Counted from the first letter of the stretch, positions 50,801 to 59,534 are shown. The stretch: DNA of 64,000 nt from Clostridiales bacterium (GCA_015243575.1 CP042469.1:3190929-3254928), one strand, 5' to 3'. Numbers and translations are program-made. The notes: generated from the sequence alone by a model not told the origin.

Positions 50801-51273
50801 TGGATATCCCTGAGCTTTCGCCGCAAAATGGATCCCTCTTCAGTATCGGAGAGGATCTTGAGAAGATCTGAGGGAGACGCGTTGAACTGCTTCATCTCCG
50901 AGATCAGGTTGTTGGTCATCTCAATAAAGGAGGTTTTCTGATTCATGCCCCGAAAGGCCTGGAGCCTTTCATTCTCTTCCGTCAAAATCTTTGTAAGCAG
51001 CATATGCCTTCCATATTTATCAACAGGAATCTTAGCGCTTCCTCCCACTTCGGAGAGTACTTTAAAGCCCAGCCGCGAAGGGCTTAAAATCTCCAGATCC
51101 ATCAGACCGTCCACACCAAGATAGGCAAATGCATTCCGCTCTGCCTGCAGTGTAAACTGATCCGGAACAAGAAGCAGCACTTTCTTTCTGCCTTGCTTAA
51201 GATCCGTTTCGATCCCATCAAAAAGGAACCGATCCTTATCCAGATTTTCTCTTCCGTAGTAGATATGCAGCAT
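47821..51273 (-). CDS. addB: AddB-type helicase-nuclease subunit
   Basis: A 1,150-residue AddB/RexB-like protein of the double-strand break resection complex. The N-terminal part has LLLVPDQFTLQAERNAF and SPSRLGFKVL as in AddB. The place of the usual Walker A (GRSGSGKT) is GRENLDKDR, so ATP binding there looks lost. The C-terminal RecB-type nuclease has GKIDRVDVL and IIDYKSGKERF, and the iron-sulfur staple has an upstream Cys in RFSRCPFSHF (about 786-795) and CRFCLYKSICC near the end. The frame is open to 51378, but ATG 51273 has AGGAAAGGAAA upstream. addA normally follows addB in an operon; here a tRNA and an exonuclease follow instead. Confidence 0.85.
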   Translation of the reverse strand: MLHIYYGRENLDKDRFLFDGIETDLKQGRKKVLLLVPDQFTLQAERNAFAYLGVDGLMDLEILSPSRLGFKVLSEVGGSAKIPVDKYGRHMLLTKILTEENERLQAFRGMNQKTSFIEMTNNLISEMKQFNASPSDLLKILSDTEEGSILRRKLRDIHIIYEKYEELIADKYLDTEDYLNLFISKIQSSNLVKEAVFWISGFDYLTPKLLNIIEQLMLTSSEVNAVLTADCSLGPAGCGQPPEGRDSDLFDLTRGIMGRLRDLAETAGISYEEQAINERYQIPLGDQKGEKLVPLAHLEQELYAQPYHQSTGGAAVTLCQAANFYAEAETAAAKIQHLIREEGFRYRDILVICNDMETRASVIKRVFADYGIAAFLDKKRDILHHPSIEFITSLVDITANGWLYEDVFRMLKTNFTDVSPEECEELENYAIKYRIKGNRWKTEFTYGMKTEGEEVLARLNETRERICTFISSFEVEFRQKQTVRDRTLAIYEFLTKTARMPEKIESLIDDLTEANQFEYAEEASQIWNVIIQILDQLVELIGEESMGAEEYGLILKSGFGAIEIGLLPPTIDQIMVGTMQRTRAGNIKALIVLGANDGLLPAAAGSESLLNEDEKTALYKRGIEICKIDDLRAKEEKLAIYKTFGRPSRYLWVGYSASDLEGKESKPSILFDKIRRIFPDVKIIKDILNQEDPMLLMEAPESTLRHMTASFREAMEGKELRDEWREAYQWYETKDERLLRPVREGLLFTNHQNKIQKELIRRLYNRDSSLPLSLSPSRLERFSRCPFSHFINYGLHPDERRIFEIAGREIGDVYHQCFMMLSQTLSVPGIEVTDPASPWMKVTKETCQEMVDGFVDEAAQSYREGVLTQGEEERYRSMRMKRVCGDAAWALVEHIQTGKIRQVFFESEFGRAVEKQFSAIEVKVGQETVYIEGKIDRVDVLAGNRETDRAGETGNAGANGYVKIIDYKSGKERFDTEEARAGWRLQLMLYLKAVLGTKAASHKPAGVFYFEIAEPMIDVTDAVDDDYNEKVKAERRKSFKLDGVVLDDRNIIESIAGEFSGYSEILPIKKTKEGTYAGTTDRKLLKEEEFEELLTAVNHKVEELCSNLSSGSIDIRPKKVKDETACRFCLYKSICCFDLSFDGCTYEVIR

Positions 51274-51499
51274 TTGATTTCCTTTCCTGGTGGTTTTCGT
51301 ACATGCATTTGACAGAAAAGTCCATGGACTTTGTGTCTTATTCGCATATATTATACCAGCTTTCCGTTGCAGCTTCAAATGTTGCTGTGATAAGATGTGT
51401 TTATCTCATAGCGTATTTTCAAACCAGTTATTTCAAATGCGCTATACCGGTGATACAATACAATTGACCGTTAGAATCAATCCGCAAGGAGGTTACCGT

Positions 51500-52189
51500 A
51501 TGAAAAGCATGCCAAGGATTGCAAAGGTCGGTCTGCTGATTTTTATATCCGCAATATTGATGGGTAGCGGGTATCTGTTTATCCTCTGGCATCCGGCCAG
51601 CTACGATGTTTCCACTCTGGTACCTTCCTACGAAAAAATTCAGGAGCAAGACGAGGTTCGGCTCTCTGTAGCGAAAGAAGCTTTCTCCTATCAAGCCAAA
51701 AAGATTGAAACGCAAATCATAAACGATACCGATGAATGGCTATCCTATGGCTATGCATTTCAACTTGAGGTCCAGATTGATGGAAAATGGTATAAGGTTC
51801 CGTTCCGTAAGGGCGGGTACTTCCTGTTGCCGGCGATCGACGCTAAACCCAAATCCTCCTCTTCCTTCGATCACTGGATCAAAATGTATCAGTGCCGTCC
51901 AGGTCATCACCGCATCATCAAAGAAGTCAGCATTGAGACAGATCGAGACAGGTCAAAGATTAAAGAATCACCTGAGCTCGGAAATGAGCTGAAATCTGGA
52001 GACGAGCCAAAGATCGAAGATGCGGAAACCACTCGAGAAACAGACGCGGCCGAGTCAATTCGTGCATTGACTTCGCAGGGCTTAACAGGAGATCAAGCAG
52101 CAGCAGTCCTGCGATATCGACAAGAAATGGAAAAGAGGAAAAAAGAGCCTCAGCGGATTAACGTTGCCGTAGAGTTTGATCTGATTTGA
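51500..52189 (+). CDS. membrane-anchored protein with an Ig-like (Big_14-type) domain
   Basis: A 229-residue protein with an N-terminal membrane segment (about 8-30) and an extracellular domain. Residues about 60-140 (INDTDEWLSYGYAFQLEVQI, DGKWYKVPFRKGG, GHHRIIKEVSI) match the immunoglobulin-like Big_14 domain. The C-terminal 90 residues are charged and low in complexity. Start ATG 51500 has AAGGAGG upstream; longer upstream starts lack a ribosome site. It is divergent from addB and has its own terminator. Function unknown. Confidence 0.75.
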   Translation: MKSMPRIAKVGLLIFISAILMGSGYLFILWHPASYDVSTLVPSYEKIQEQDEVRLSVAKEAFSYQAKKIETQIINDTDEWLSYGYAFQLEVQIDGKWYKVPFRKGGYFLLPAIDAKPKSSSSFDHWIKMYQCRPGHHRIIKEVSIETDRDRSKIKESPELGNELKSGDEPKIEDAETTRETDAAESIRALTSQGLTGDQAAAVLRYRQEMEKRKKEPQRINVAVEFDLI

Positions 52190-52225
52190 GGTTCATCTTT
52201 GAGGTTTATCAACCCCATGTAAACT

Positions 52226-52273
52226 GCAGCCCGGTCAGGTTCATCCTAAAAACTGTGCCTGCCGGGCTTTTAA
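52226..52273 (+). terminator. terminator of the Ig-like gene
   Basis: AGCCCGGTCAGG pairs with CCTGCCGGGCT and is followed by TTTT. Confidence 0.7.
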
Positions 52274-52282
52274 GTGCTTATT

Positions 52283-53566
52283 TTATTTACTCAGGATTTT
52301 AACCGTACTAAGGAGCGCCTGCTTATCCATGAGCTTTTTATACTCCGATTCCATCTCCATCATACCCATATAGAAATCATACTCGTCTGCAAGCTCGATA
52401 TACGGATCGGGATCAAAGCACTCTGGTCCGAGCACGCCTTTTCCCTGCCAGATTCCTTTGGCGAGTAGCTCGAAAGCCATTACTGGATTGTACGCTGTCT
52501 GACCAACCACACAGCCGCAGCCGATCCTCTCCATCAGCTCCTCATTATCAGAGGTCTGATACAAAAATACCTTTCTTTCCTTACCGTCTTTAAGCCCTGT
52601 TACCAGAGTTCCAACACAGCACTTTCCTTTCAGTTTGTCTGCCACTTCCACAGGACTGGGTGCCACCATTCCCACCACATCTCTAGGCGAAAACTCTGTC
52701 CCTCTGACCTTTGAAAGTTTATCATCCAGGCGAAGGGCTCTGAGATTCTTCAGCATCGTTATGAAATCAGCCCCAAGCCCATATTTGAAACTCATCCGCT
52801 TTGCGACATCGCCCATGAAACGCGGAAGCATTACCATTTCTTCGTGCTCTACATTCACCAGCTCCTGCTCACCAATTCCATCAGGGAATGTAAATTTCTC
52901 AGGTTCTGAAAAAGGCTCCACAGTATAGATCCCCTTGTCCTTTTCCCACTTAAATGGAGGATTGAGGCATTCGTCGATGGTTGTCCAGATGGAAAAGCCG
53001 AAGGTGATATCATACCCCTCTGCGCTTAAGTTCCCGCCATCCTTAATACTGATCTCATCAATTTCATCAAAATAATGCTTCTGGGCAAATCTTGCAAATA
53101 CATTCACCGCTCCCGGATCCATCCCAATGCCTACAAGAGCGAGCAAACCGCGCTTTTCCCAGTCTTCATGCTTCGCAAACTGGTAGTCTCCCATCATTAC
53201 GTTCGTCTTATGATAGGGGTCCGTCGGATGAGGAACCGAAAGGGACAGTGCCATGTCCGTATAATGGACACCGCACTCAAAGGCCACATCAAACAGGTTT
53301 TCATTGAAGCTTGGGTCACAGGCGTTAAACAAAAGGTCTACCTGATACTTCTGAACTAAGGCCTTGACCTCGTCCTTATTTCTCGCATTCACCTTTTCCG
53401 CCGGGAATCTGGCATCAGCAATTCTCTCTGAGACTGACTGTGCCCGTTCCAAACTGTAATCGGATAGAACCATCAGTTCCAGCCAATCCCCCTTGGGATC
53501 TCTCTTGCTTGCAATCACTGCAGCCGCTTCTCCGACTCCGCCTGTTCCCACCATTAAAATTTTCAA
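52283..53566 (-). CDS. saccharopine dehydrogenase-family oxidoreductase
   Basis: A 427-residue NAD(P)-dependent enzyme. The Rossmann motif MVGTGGVGEAAA opens the chain (about 5-16), followed by FNACDPSFNENL and CGVHYTDMA. The C-terminal saccharopine-dehydrogenase-type substrate domain follows. Relatives include saccharopine reductases and carboxynorspermidine dehydrogenase; the exact substrate cannot be read from sequence. Start TTG 53566 has GGAGG seven bases upstream. It stands alone, ending close to the terminator of the convergent Ig-like gene. In an amino-acid-fermenting organism a lysine or polyamine role is plausible. Confidence 0.83.
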   Translation of the reverse strand: MKILMVGTGGVGEAAAVIASKRDPKGDWLELMVLSDYSLERAQSVSERIADARFPAEKVNARNKDEVKALVQKYQVDLLFNACDPSFNENLFDVAFECGVHYTDMALSLSVPHPTDPYHKTNVMMGDYQFAKHEDWEKRGLLALVGIGMDPGAVNVFARFAQKHYFDEIDEISIKDGGNLSAEGYDITFGFSIWTTIDECLNPPFKWEKDKGIYTVEPFSEPEKFTFPDGIGEQELVNVEHEEMVMLPRFMGDVAKRMSFKYGLGADFITMLKNLRALRLDDKLSKVRGTEFSPRDVVGMVAPSPVEVADKLKGKCCVGTLVTGLKDGKERKVFLYQTSDNEELMERIGCGCVVGQTAYNPVMAFELLAKGIWQGKGVLGPECFDPDPYIELADEYDFYMGMMEMESEYKKLMDKQALLSTVKILSK

Positions 53567-53840
53567 AATTTCGCCTCCAAACGATTTTAGAATAATCTAG
53601 TATAAGCCACATTAAATACCTTAATGATTGGCGCAGAATATTTTTCCGAGAGTGCTGTTTCACAAACGCAGGCATAGCAGTGGCTACGCCGAGGCTTGGG
53701 GAATAGTGCTATCGGGAAAAGAGGCAAGCAAAGCGTAAGGTTATTTGGTGTGGATTATACTAGGTCTACTGTATCCTATGAGTCCGCCTTTTTCAATCCT
53801 TATATACTTTTCACATCAAAGCCAGGGATATTTGTAAATA

Positions 53841-53849
53841 CGCAATTCC
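53841..53849. repeat. 9-bp target duplication, left
   Basis: CGCAATTCC, repeated at 55407-55415 on the other side of the insertion sequence. Confidence 0.8.
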
Positions 53850-55406
53850 CTTAGTGTAAAATTAGGACGGGAAAAATAAAGGAAATAAAAAAATAAGAGT
53901 GACCTCATATGTTATGATGTTAATAACCACAAAAACAAATAACGGAGGCACTCTTATGAACAATAGTATAACTGAAATTGCAGAATTAATCATCAGGAGT
54001 TTTGAGGAAAACTTCGAAAAGATGTTGATGGAAAAGAAGGATATCTCCGAATTTGTAATTGAGACTAAGAAAATACTGGACCAAGTAGGAACGATTCTAG
54101 CGAAGGAAGCGCTGGAAATGATGGATTCTCTTGTGAAAGGAGATTCTCGTCGAAAGAAGAACTGGTATGTTCATGAGAAGGCTGCACCCAACACCCTTGC
54201 GACCATATTTGGTGAGGTTCATTATCATAGAACGTACTACAAGCATAAAACCGAAACGGAATATCGATATTTATCGGATGAACTGATGGGAATCGACTCC
54301 TACGACAAAATGGATGTTGCCTTGAAATCCAGACTGATTGAAGAAGCGATTGATACCCCGTACGCAAGAAGTGGCAGGAAAGCTGCCGAGACACTACAGA
54401 TTTCAAGCCAGAGTGTTATGAACGCCATAAGGGAACTAGGCCCGGTCAGGAATAACGAAGTGAAAATTTCAAGATCAAAAGAAACGCCTACAATCCTCTA
54501 CATTGAAGCTGACGAAGATCATGTTGCGCTTCAGGCTGGCGGCTGTTCAGAGCCAAAGCTTGTGTATGTGCATGAAGGCAGGACACAGGTCGGAAAAGAA
54601 AGGTGGAAACTGCAGAACCCGAGATATTTCGGTGGAATGTACAGGGAATCAGAAGAACTCTGGAACGAAGTAGCAGACTACATTGATACCGCCTATGACT
54701 ATGATAAGATTGAAAAAATATATTTGTCCGGGGATGGAGCAAGCTGGATAAAGTCAGGAGCAACCATAATCAACAAAAGTATTTTCGTACTTGACCGATA
54801 CCACCTGAACAAGGCGGTAAAAACAGCAGGAGCGCATATTGAAAACGCTGAGAGGGAAATATGGAGAGCCCTTAAAAGAGAAGACAAAGAATACCTAAAG
54901 GTCGTATTTGAAACCATCCTGGATGCAGCAGAAACAGAGACAAAGGCACAATCGGTGAAAGAAGCAAAGACCTATATCATGAATCATTGGGAAAACATTA
55001 AGTATCACTATTCCAAGGATTATTCGGGCTGCAGTGCCGAAGGGCACATTAGCCATATCTATTCAGATCGGCTCAGTTCCAGGCCGCTGGGATGGAGCCG
55101 TGAGGGAGTCGATCAGATGGCAAGACTCCGAGTCTTTGCTGAAAACGGAGGTAATCTATTCGATCTGGCGCTAAGAAAGAAACAAGAACGAATCAGAGAG
55201 ACAAGAGCCATTGAACTGGACTTAAAAGTATGCAGAAAAAAGATACGAAAAGTCAGTGGAGAGACAATCGATAACCTGCCTGCTCTAAATTCAGGAAAAC
55301 GCACTCAACTGGCATTAGCATTACGAGGACTCAGGGGAGTTTAATACAAGGTTTTAACAATGGGGAAACTCCAGCTTTATTTTTCCCGTCCTAACTTGAC
55401 GCGATC
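53850..55406 (+). mobile_element. ISLre2-family insertion sequence, apparently intact
   Basis: A 1,557-bp element. Both ends share, in inverse, TTAGGACGGGAAAAATAAAG (left 53862-53881, right 55375-55394) plus partly matching outer bases. It is flanked by the 9-bp direct repeat CGCAATTCC. It holds one intact transposase gene. It lies about 65 bases upstream of the thioesterase start codon, with the transposase pointing towards that gene. Confidence 0.88.
53956..55344 (+). CDS. ISLre2-family (UPF0236) transposase
   Basis: A 462-residue transposase. The ribosome site ACGGAGG precedes ATG 53956; the open frame upstream (57 bases) is not used. Family features: LATIFGEVHYHRTYYKH near residue 80, RKAAETLQISSQSVMNAI (helix-turn-helix-like, about 137-154), the acidic TILYIEADEDHVALQ region (about 177) and GDGASWIKSG (about 260), and HISHIYSDRLSSRPLGWS near the end. 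No frameshift or stop interrupts it, so it could be active. Confidence 0.9.
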   Translation: MNNSITEIAELIIRSFEENFEKMLMEKKDISEFVIETKKILDQVGTILAKEALEMMDSLVKGDSRRKKNWYVHEKAAPNTLATIFGEVHYHRTYYKHKTETEYRYLSDELMGIDSYDKMDVALKSRLIEEAIDTPYARSGRKAAETLQISSQSVMNAIRELGPVRNNEVKISRSKETPTILYIEADEDHVALQAGGCSEPKLVYVHEGRTQVGKERWKLQNPRYFGGMYRESEELWNEVADYIDTAYDYDKIEKIYLSGDGASWIKSGATIINKSIFVLDRYHLNKAVKTAGAHIENAEREIWRALKREDKEYLKVVFETILDAAETETKAQSVKEAKTYIMNHWENIKYHYSKDYSGCSAEGHISHIYSDRLSSRPLGWSREGVDQMARLRVFAENGGNLFDLALRKKQERIRETRAIELDLKVCRKKIRKVSGETIDNLPALNSGKRTQLALALRGLRGV

Positions 55407-55415
55407 CGCAATTCC
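55407..55415. repeat. 9-bp target duplication, right
   Basis: CGCAATTCC, equal to 53841-53849. Confidence 0.8.
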
Positions 55416-55470
55416 TGCGCAGCTTTTCTTTTGTACGAAACTATGTTACCATAGGAAACGGAGGAAGAAT

Positions 55471-56211
55471 ATGAGACAAGAAAAAGACTGTATCTATGAA
55501 ATCCTGACCACAGCGTCCTATCTGAATCAGCACAAGCAGCTCAAGCCTTACGCTTACCAAGTACTTTTTGAGCAGATGGCAGAACGGCATCTCTCTGATT
55601 TGGGGCTGAATGTGGATACAACCATGCAATATGGCCTTGCTTGGGCATTGATCTCCATGTCCCTTGAGGTGACCAATCCCATAGAAGATAATATGAAGCT
55701 TCTCGGCAGCACCTGGTTTTCTCAGCACAAAGGCCCTTATTTCCGGCGTGAACTCTTGTTCCGTGATGAAGCCGGGCGATTGATGTTTCAGGGATCCACC
55801 CATTCTGTGCTTCTTGATATGGAGAAGCGGACTGTATTCCGTAAAAAAGAACCGCCGTTTCCCATGCATGAACCAACCGAGCAATTCCTAGTGAATGCTT
55901 CTCCGGGCTTCAAGTTGGAAACTGAGCTTTTTCCCGTTGAGGATAGATCTGTAATGCCAAGCCATATCGATTGCCTCGGGCACGTGAATAATTGCAGATA
56001 CGGAGAATTTATCTACGACACATTCTCTGAGGAAGAGCAGGAAAAGCTGAAGCACTTAAAAAGAATGGACATCCATTTTCTTTCCGAACTGAGAAAGGGT
56101 GACCGCTTTACAATTAAGAAGTCTGCAGAGGAACAGCGCCTTTATTTCCAAGGCTTCAATCAATCAAAGGATGACGTCTCCTTCAACATCCAAATGCAGT
56201 TTGGGGATTGA
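55471..56211 (+). CDS. acyl-ACP thioesterase-like protein
   Basis: A 246-residue protein with two hotdog domains, the layout of bacterial FatA/FatB-like acyl-ACP thioesterases that release fatty acids from acyl-ACP. First domain about 1-130 (RHLSDLGLNVDTTMQYGLAW), second about 150-246 (MPSHIDCLGHVNNCRYGEF), the latter with the conserved Asp, His and Asn of the active region. Start ATG 55471 has GGAGGAA upstream. The ISLre2 element lies in its leader region and may have cut it from its own promoter. Confidence 0.82.
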   Translation: MRQEKDCIYEILTTASYLNQHKQLKPYAYQVLFEQMAERHLSDLGLNVDTTMQYGLAWALISMSLEVTNPIEDNMKLLGSTWFSQHKGPYFRRELLFRDEAGRLMFQGSTHSVLLDMEKRTVFRKKEPPFPMHEPTEQFLVNASPGFKLETELFPVEDRSVMPSHIDCLGHVNNCRYGEFIYDTFSEEEQEKLKHLKRMDIHFLSELRKGDRFTIKKSAEEQRLYFQGFNQSKDDVSFNIQMQFGD

Positions 56212-56224
56212 TAAGTTTACAAGA

Positions 56225-56303
56225 AAAAGCACCTCAGAAAACATTTTCGTGACGGTTTCGCACGCCTGATGCAAAATCGGTGTTCTGATGGTGCTTTATT
56301 ATT
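56225..56303 (+). terminator. terminator of the thioesterase gene
   Basis: A stem AAAGCACC/GGTGCTTT with inner CAGAA/TTCTG, followed by ATTATT, just after the stop. Confidence 0.6.
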
Positions 56304-56356
56304 GAATTCATTAAAATTTCGCTGATTTACACTAGTGCTATGTTCCTATTATCGAT

Positions 56357-56914
56357 TCAACCGCAGTACCCTATCGGTATCTTATGTTCTACTGCATCGG
56401 CTATTTCCCCAGCCTTTTCCTCGTCGAAATATCCACAAAGTTCAATAAAATGAATTCCTTCTGCTGCCATGTCCTGCGCTGCCTGGGCGGCAAGTTCCTC
56501 TGTCGCTGCAATGGCGATATACGTATTATATTCCTCACTTTGGAGTTCCAGCCTCATAAGACTCTCAGATGGATCTTTTTCCTGAGCCGATTCAAACCCA
56601 AGCACGATGATTCCATACTTATCTGAAACTGTGAGCGCTTCGAATCTTGCCTGATCCTCCTGGGAATACTTCGCATAGGAAACTTCCAGAAGGCCTTCTG
56701 CTGCATTTCTGACATCCGCAGCCTTTTCCGCATTATAATTTCCACAAAGGTCTATGATCTTAAATTCCTGCTGTACCAGCTTCAGCGCAAGCTCCCGGGT
56801 CATTTTCATACCATGAACAGCGGCGAAATAATATACGTTTCCCTGTTCCTCATACGATAAAGAAAAAGTCTCCGGAGTAAGACTCCTTGAATTCATGATA
56901 AACGCATATTTCAT
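56357..56914 (-). CDS. DUF6506-like protein with two internal repeats
   Basis: A 185-residue cytoplasmic protein made of two similar halves of about 90 residues. Matching parts are FKIIDLCGNYNAEKAADVRN and IHFIELCGYFDEEKAGEIAD. I place it with DUF6506 by memory. The repeated LCG(N/Y)(Y/F) and EKA motifs suggest two copies of one small alpha/beta fold. Start ATG 56914 has AGAGGTAGG upstream. Function unknown. Confidence 0.72.
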   Translation of the reverse strand: MKYAFIMNSRSLTPETFSLSYEEQGNVYYFAAVHGMKMTRELALKLVQQEFKIIDLCGNYNAEKAADVRNAAEGLLEVSYAKYSQEDQARFEALTVSDKYGIIVLGFESAQEKDPSESLMRLELQSEEYNTYIAIAATEELAAQAAQDMAAEGIHFIELCGYFDEEKAGEIADAVEHKIPIGYCG

Positions 56915-57011
56915 ATCCTACCTCTTTTCTCCTTTTTCATTTATGGAACGTCCCAAAGGGCCCTTTACTTCACCCCGAAAATCGTGATATTTATGTGGCA
57001 GCTTTTTCACG

Positions 57012-57656
57012 TTAGAGAATTTCCAGCAAGTCTTCCGCTTTTTCTATGATATAATCCGGTGCATCTTTTCCTGTTTTTTCTTCCTCTGAAACTGCCAGAG
57101 CCCATCCCACCAAAGCTGATCGAATTCCTGCGCCTCTTGCGCACAGGATGTCATAGAGACTGTCACCTACCATCAAGGTCTCCTCAGGCTTCGCATCCAG
57201 CTGTTGTAATGCGACCAAAGCAGGCTCCGGATCCGGTTTGAACTTTTCTGTGTCATCGCAGGTTACGATGGAATCAAAGTACTTCATCATATCAAATTTA
57301 TTCAGGCCAATTTCCGTAGTATGTCTCAGTCTGGAGGTTACAAGCCCGATCTTTATGCCTCTCTTTTTCAGTTCCTCAAGCAGTTCTATGATGCCGGGAA
57401 ACAGGCTGATTAAATCTGTAAAGTGGTCATAATGAAATCCACGGTAAATCGCTGCCCCTTCTTCAACAGAAATCTGAGGAAGCTTTTTTTCCATGGTTAC
57501 GTAAAGCGGTTCTCCAAAGGTGCTCAGAATTTCTTCCCGAGGACGCTCCTTGCCCTCAACAGTACGGAACGTATGCTGCCAGGACTGTAGGATTACATTG
57601 TTTGTATCCATAATTGTGCCGTCGAAGTCAAACAGCACCGTATTGATTTTTGCCAT
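57012..57656 (-). CDS. ppaX: HAD-family phosphatase, pyrophosphatase PpaX-like
   Basis: A 214-residue haloacid dehalogenase-type hydrolase. Motif I is FDFDGTIMDTN (nucleophile about D9), motif II VTSRLRHT (about 107), the lysine FKPDPEPAL (about 142), and the acidic pair VGDSLYD (about 165). The size and helical cap match PpaX, which hydrolyses pyrophosphate from HPr kinase/phosphorylase. Related phosphoglycolate phosphatases are a possible alternative. The longer frame to 57728 lacks a ribosome site; ATG 57656 has AAAGGAG. It stands alone. Confidence 0.85.
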   Translation of the reverse strand: MAKINTVLFDFDGTIMDTNNVILQSWQHTFRTVEGKERPREEILSTFGEPLYVTMEKKLPQISVEEGAAIYRGFHYDHFTDLISLFPGIIELLEELKKRGIKIGLVTSRLRHTTEIGLNKFDMMKYFDSIVTCDDTEKFKPDPEPALVALQQLDAKPEETLMVGDSLYDILCARGAGIRSALVGWALAVSEEEKTGKDAPDYIIEKAEDLLEIL

Positions 57657-57876
57657 AATGTTATTCTCCTTTATTTGCATCGGTTGACAAGATAAGTGTA
57701 TCGAAAGCAGTGTAATCTGCCTTTGCAAACCGCATTATATTTTTTCAATAATCAACTTATATGATTTAATTGTAACATCCCCACCAGACGAAAGCAAGTT
57801 TCCTTGGGTTACCACATTGCTTTAAGACGGTAGTAGCATGACAGAAATATCAAGTAAATACAACCCCTCTGGGGGC

Positions 57877-57905
57877 TTATATATCGATATTCGTTGTGCT
57901 ATAAT
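57877..57905 (+). promoter_or_regulatory. possible promoter of the methyltransferase/ABC transporter set
   Basis: TATAAT at 57900-57905 with TTATAT 17 bases upstream; ATATCGATAT, a perfect ten-base dyad at 57881-57890, lies between and could be an operator. Confidence 0.5.
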
Positions 57906-57950
57906 TCTTTGACAAATACCTAAAGGAGAGAATAAGAAAGGGATAAAGTT

Positions 57951-59456
57951 ATGTACTTGGAGGAAATTAAGGCTTACTGGAATCAAAGAGCCTATGGGTA
58001 TTCCCAGAGTACCCATGAAGAATTAAAGGGTGATAACTTCGAATATTATACGCAGATTTTAACGGAGGGTGCACCGACAGGTTCTGAACTGAAGTGTCTG
58101 GATCTTGGCTGCGGCCCGGGCCTGTTTTCTACCCTTCTGGCAAAGATGGGCCATAAAGTGACTGCTTTTGACTATTCGGAGGACATGCTGGAACATGCGA
58201 AGATGAATTTCACAGAGTGTGCCGTTTCTGTCGATACGGTACGTGGGGATGCACAGAATCTTCCCTTTGCGGATAACACCTTTGATTACATCGTTTCCCG
58301 AAATGTGATGTGGGTCATGGAACAGCCCGAACGGGCTTACCGCGAGTGGCTGCGTGTATTACGTCCCGGCGGACGGATGATGATCGTAGATGCCAATCAC
58401 TATCTGCACTATTATGACGAAGAATATCGGATGGCGTGGGAAGCGAAGGCTCACCATCATGACGCAGATAGAAATTACGGTGTGGATCCAACACCAATTA
58501 ACGAGGTCGCACGCAATCTCCCCTTATCCCATGAGCGGCGCCCCGCTTGGGATCTGAATATGCTGCTGCATTTGGGAGCAGTGGGTGTGGCTGCCAAGGT
58601 ATCCCGGCAGTCCTATCATAATGGAAAGACTGGCGGACACGGCAGTCTGATCACATATTTTATAATAAATGCAGAAAAAGAAAAAACTGGTGATCATGAG
58701 CAGCTTTCAGATTATGAGAATCAACGTCAGATTAACAACAGCTGGAGCAGGGGCTCTGATAATTACAGTTCCATTATAGACGATGAGCTGGCAAGCTTCC
58801 GTGTGGAAGGATGGCGTAAGCAGATTCTTGGCAACGCCCCGAAGAAGCCGGTGTTGGATATTCTGGATGCTGGTTGCGGCCCCGGATTTTTCTCCATTAT
58901 TCTTTCCCAGATGGGTCACAGGGTAACCGGTCTGGACGGAGCGGACGGTATGCTGAATCATGCCGCAAAGAAGGCTGCAGCACATGATGCGGCGCCCTTG
59001 TTCTTGAAGGGAGATTGTCACAATCTTCCTTTCGCAGATCAGTCTTTTGATCTGGTTGTCAGCCGGAATGTAACGCATGCCCTGCGCGATCATGGGCAGG
59101 TATATGCCGAGTGGAAGAGGGTTCTTCGTCCCGGTGGGGTGCTTTTAATCTTTGACGCCAATTGGCATCTGACCACAACAGATCCAGAATATCTGGCGGA
59201 CTTTTTGAAACGGGAAGACGAATGTTTTGCTCGTTACGGGACCAATTTCAACCAAGGCAAACGAGAGGGGCAGGCGCACTGCGACACGCATCGTCTTGGA
59301 ACAACCATGCGTCCAGCATGGGATGCTGATTTACTAAAGAAACTTGGCTATTTGCAGATCACTTCGGAAGAAGATATTACAGGGAGTCTCTGGGATGATA
59401 AAGAGAAGCTATTATATGGTGGTACACCAATGTTTATGATACGTGCAGAGCGGTAG
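57951..59456 (+). CDS. tandem (fused) class I SAM methyltransferases
   Basis: A 501-residue cytoplasmic protein of two complete class I methyltransferases joined head to tail. The first has motif I CLDLGCGPGLFS (about 49-60), FDYSEDML and NVMWVMEQPERAYREWLRV. The second has ILDAGCGPGFFS (about 302-313), LDGADGML and NVTHALRDHGQVYAEWKRV. The halves are similar throughout, so an internal duplication is likely. Start ATG 57951 has AAAGGGATAAA upstream. The gene is followed on the same strand by a nickel/peptide-type importer, so it may methylate a small molecule or ligand handled by that importer. The substrate is unknown and the link to the importer is inference from position. Confidence 0.84.
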   Translation: MYLEEIKAYWNQRAYGYSQSTHEELKGDNFEYYTQILTEGAPTGSELKCLDLGCGPGLFSTLLAKMGHKVTAFDYSEDMLEHAKMNFTECAVSVDTVRGDAQNLPFADNTFDYIVSRNVMWVMEQPERAYREWLRVLRPGGRMMIVDANHYLHYYDEEYRMAWEAKAHHHDADRNYGVDPTPINEVARNLPLSHERRPAWDLNMLLHLGAVGVAAKVSRQSYHNGKTGGHGSLITYFIINAEKEKTGDHEQLSDYENQRQINNSWSRGSDNYSSIIDDELASFRVEGWRKQILGNAPKKPVLDILDAGCGPGFFSIILSQMGHRVTGLDGADGMLNHAAKKAAAHDAAPLFLKGDCHNLPFADQSFDLVVSRNVTHALRDHGQVYAEWKRVLRPGGVLLIFDANWHLTTTDPEYLADFLKREDECFARYGTNFNQGKREGQAHCDTHRLGTTMRPAWDADLLKKLGYLQITSEEDITGSLWDDKEKLLYGGTPMFMIRAER

Positions 59457-59487
59457 CTTACATAGGGATAAAATATTACTTTGCTAT

Positions 59488-59519
59488 GCAAATTGTGATA
59501 GGCTGCTAATGCAATTTGC
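59488..59519. repeat. 8-bp inverted repeat before the importer genes
   Basis: GCAAATTG (59488-59495) and CAATTTGC (59512-59519), 16 bases apart, in the 78-base gap between the methyltransferase and the first permease. It could be an operator or an mRNA stem. Confidence 0.55.
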
Positions 59520-59534
59520 GGTAACGGAGCTATT

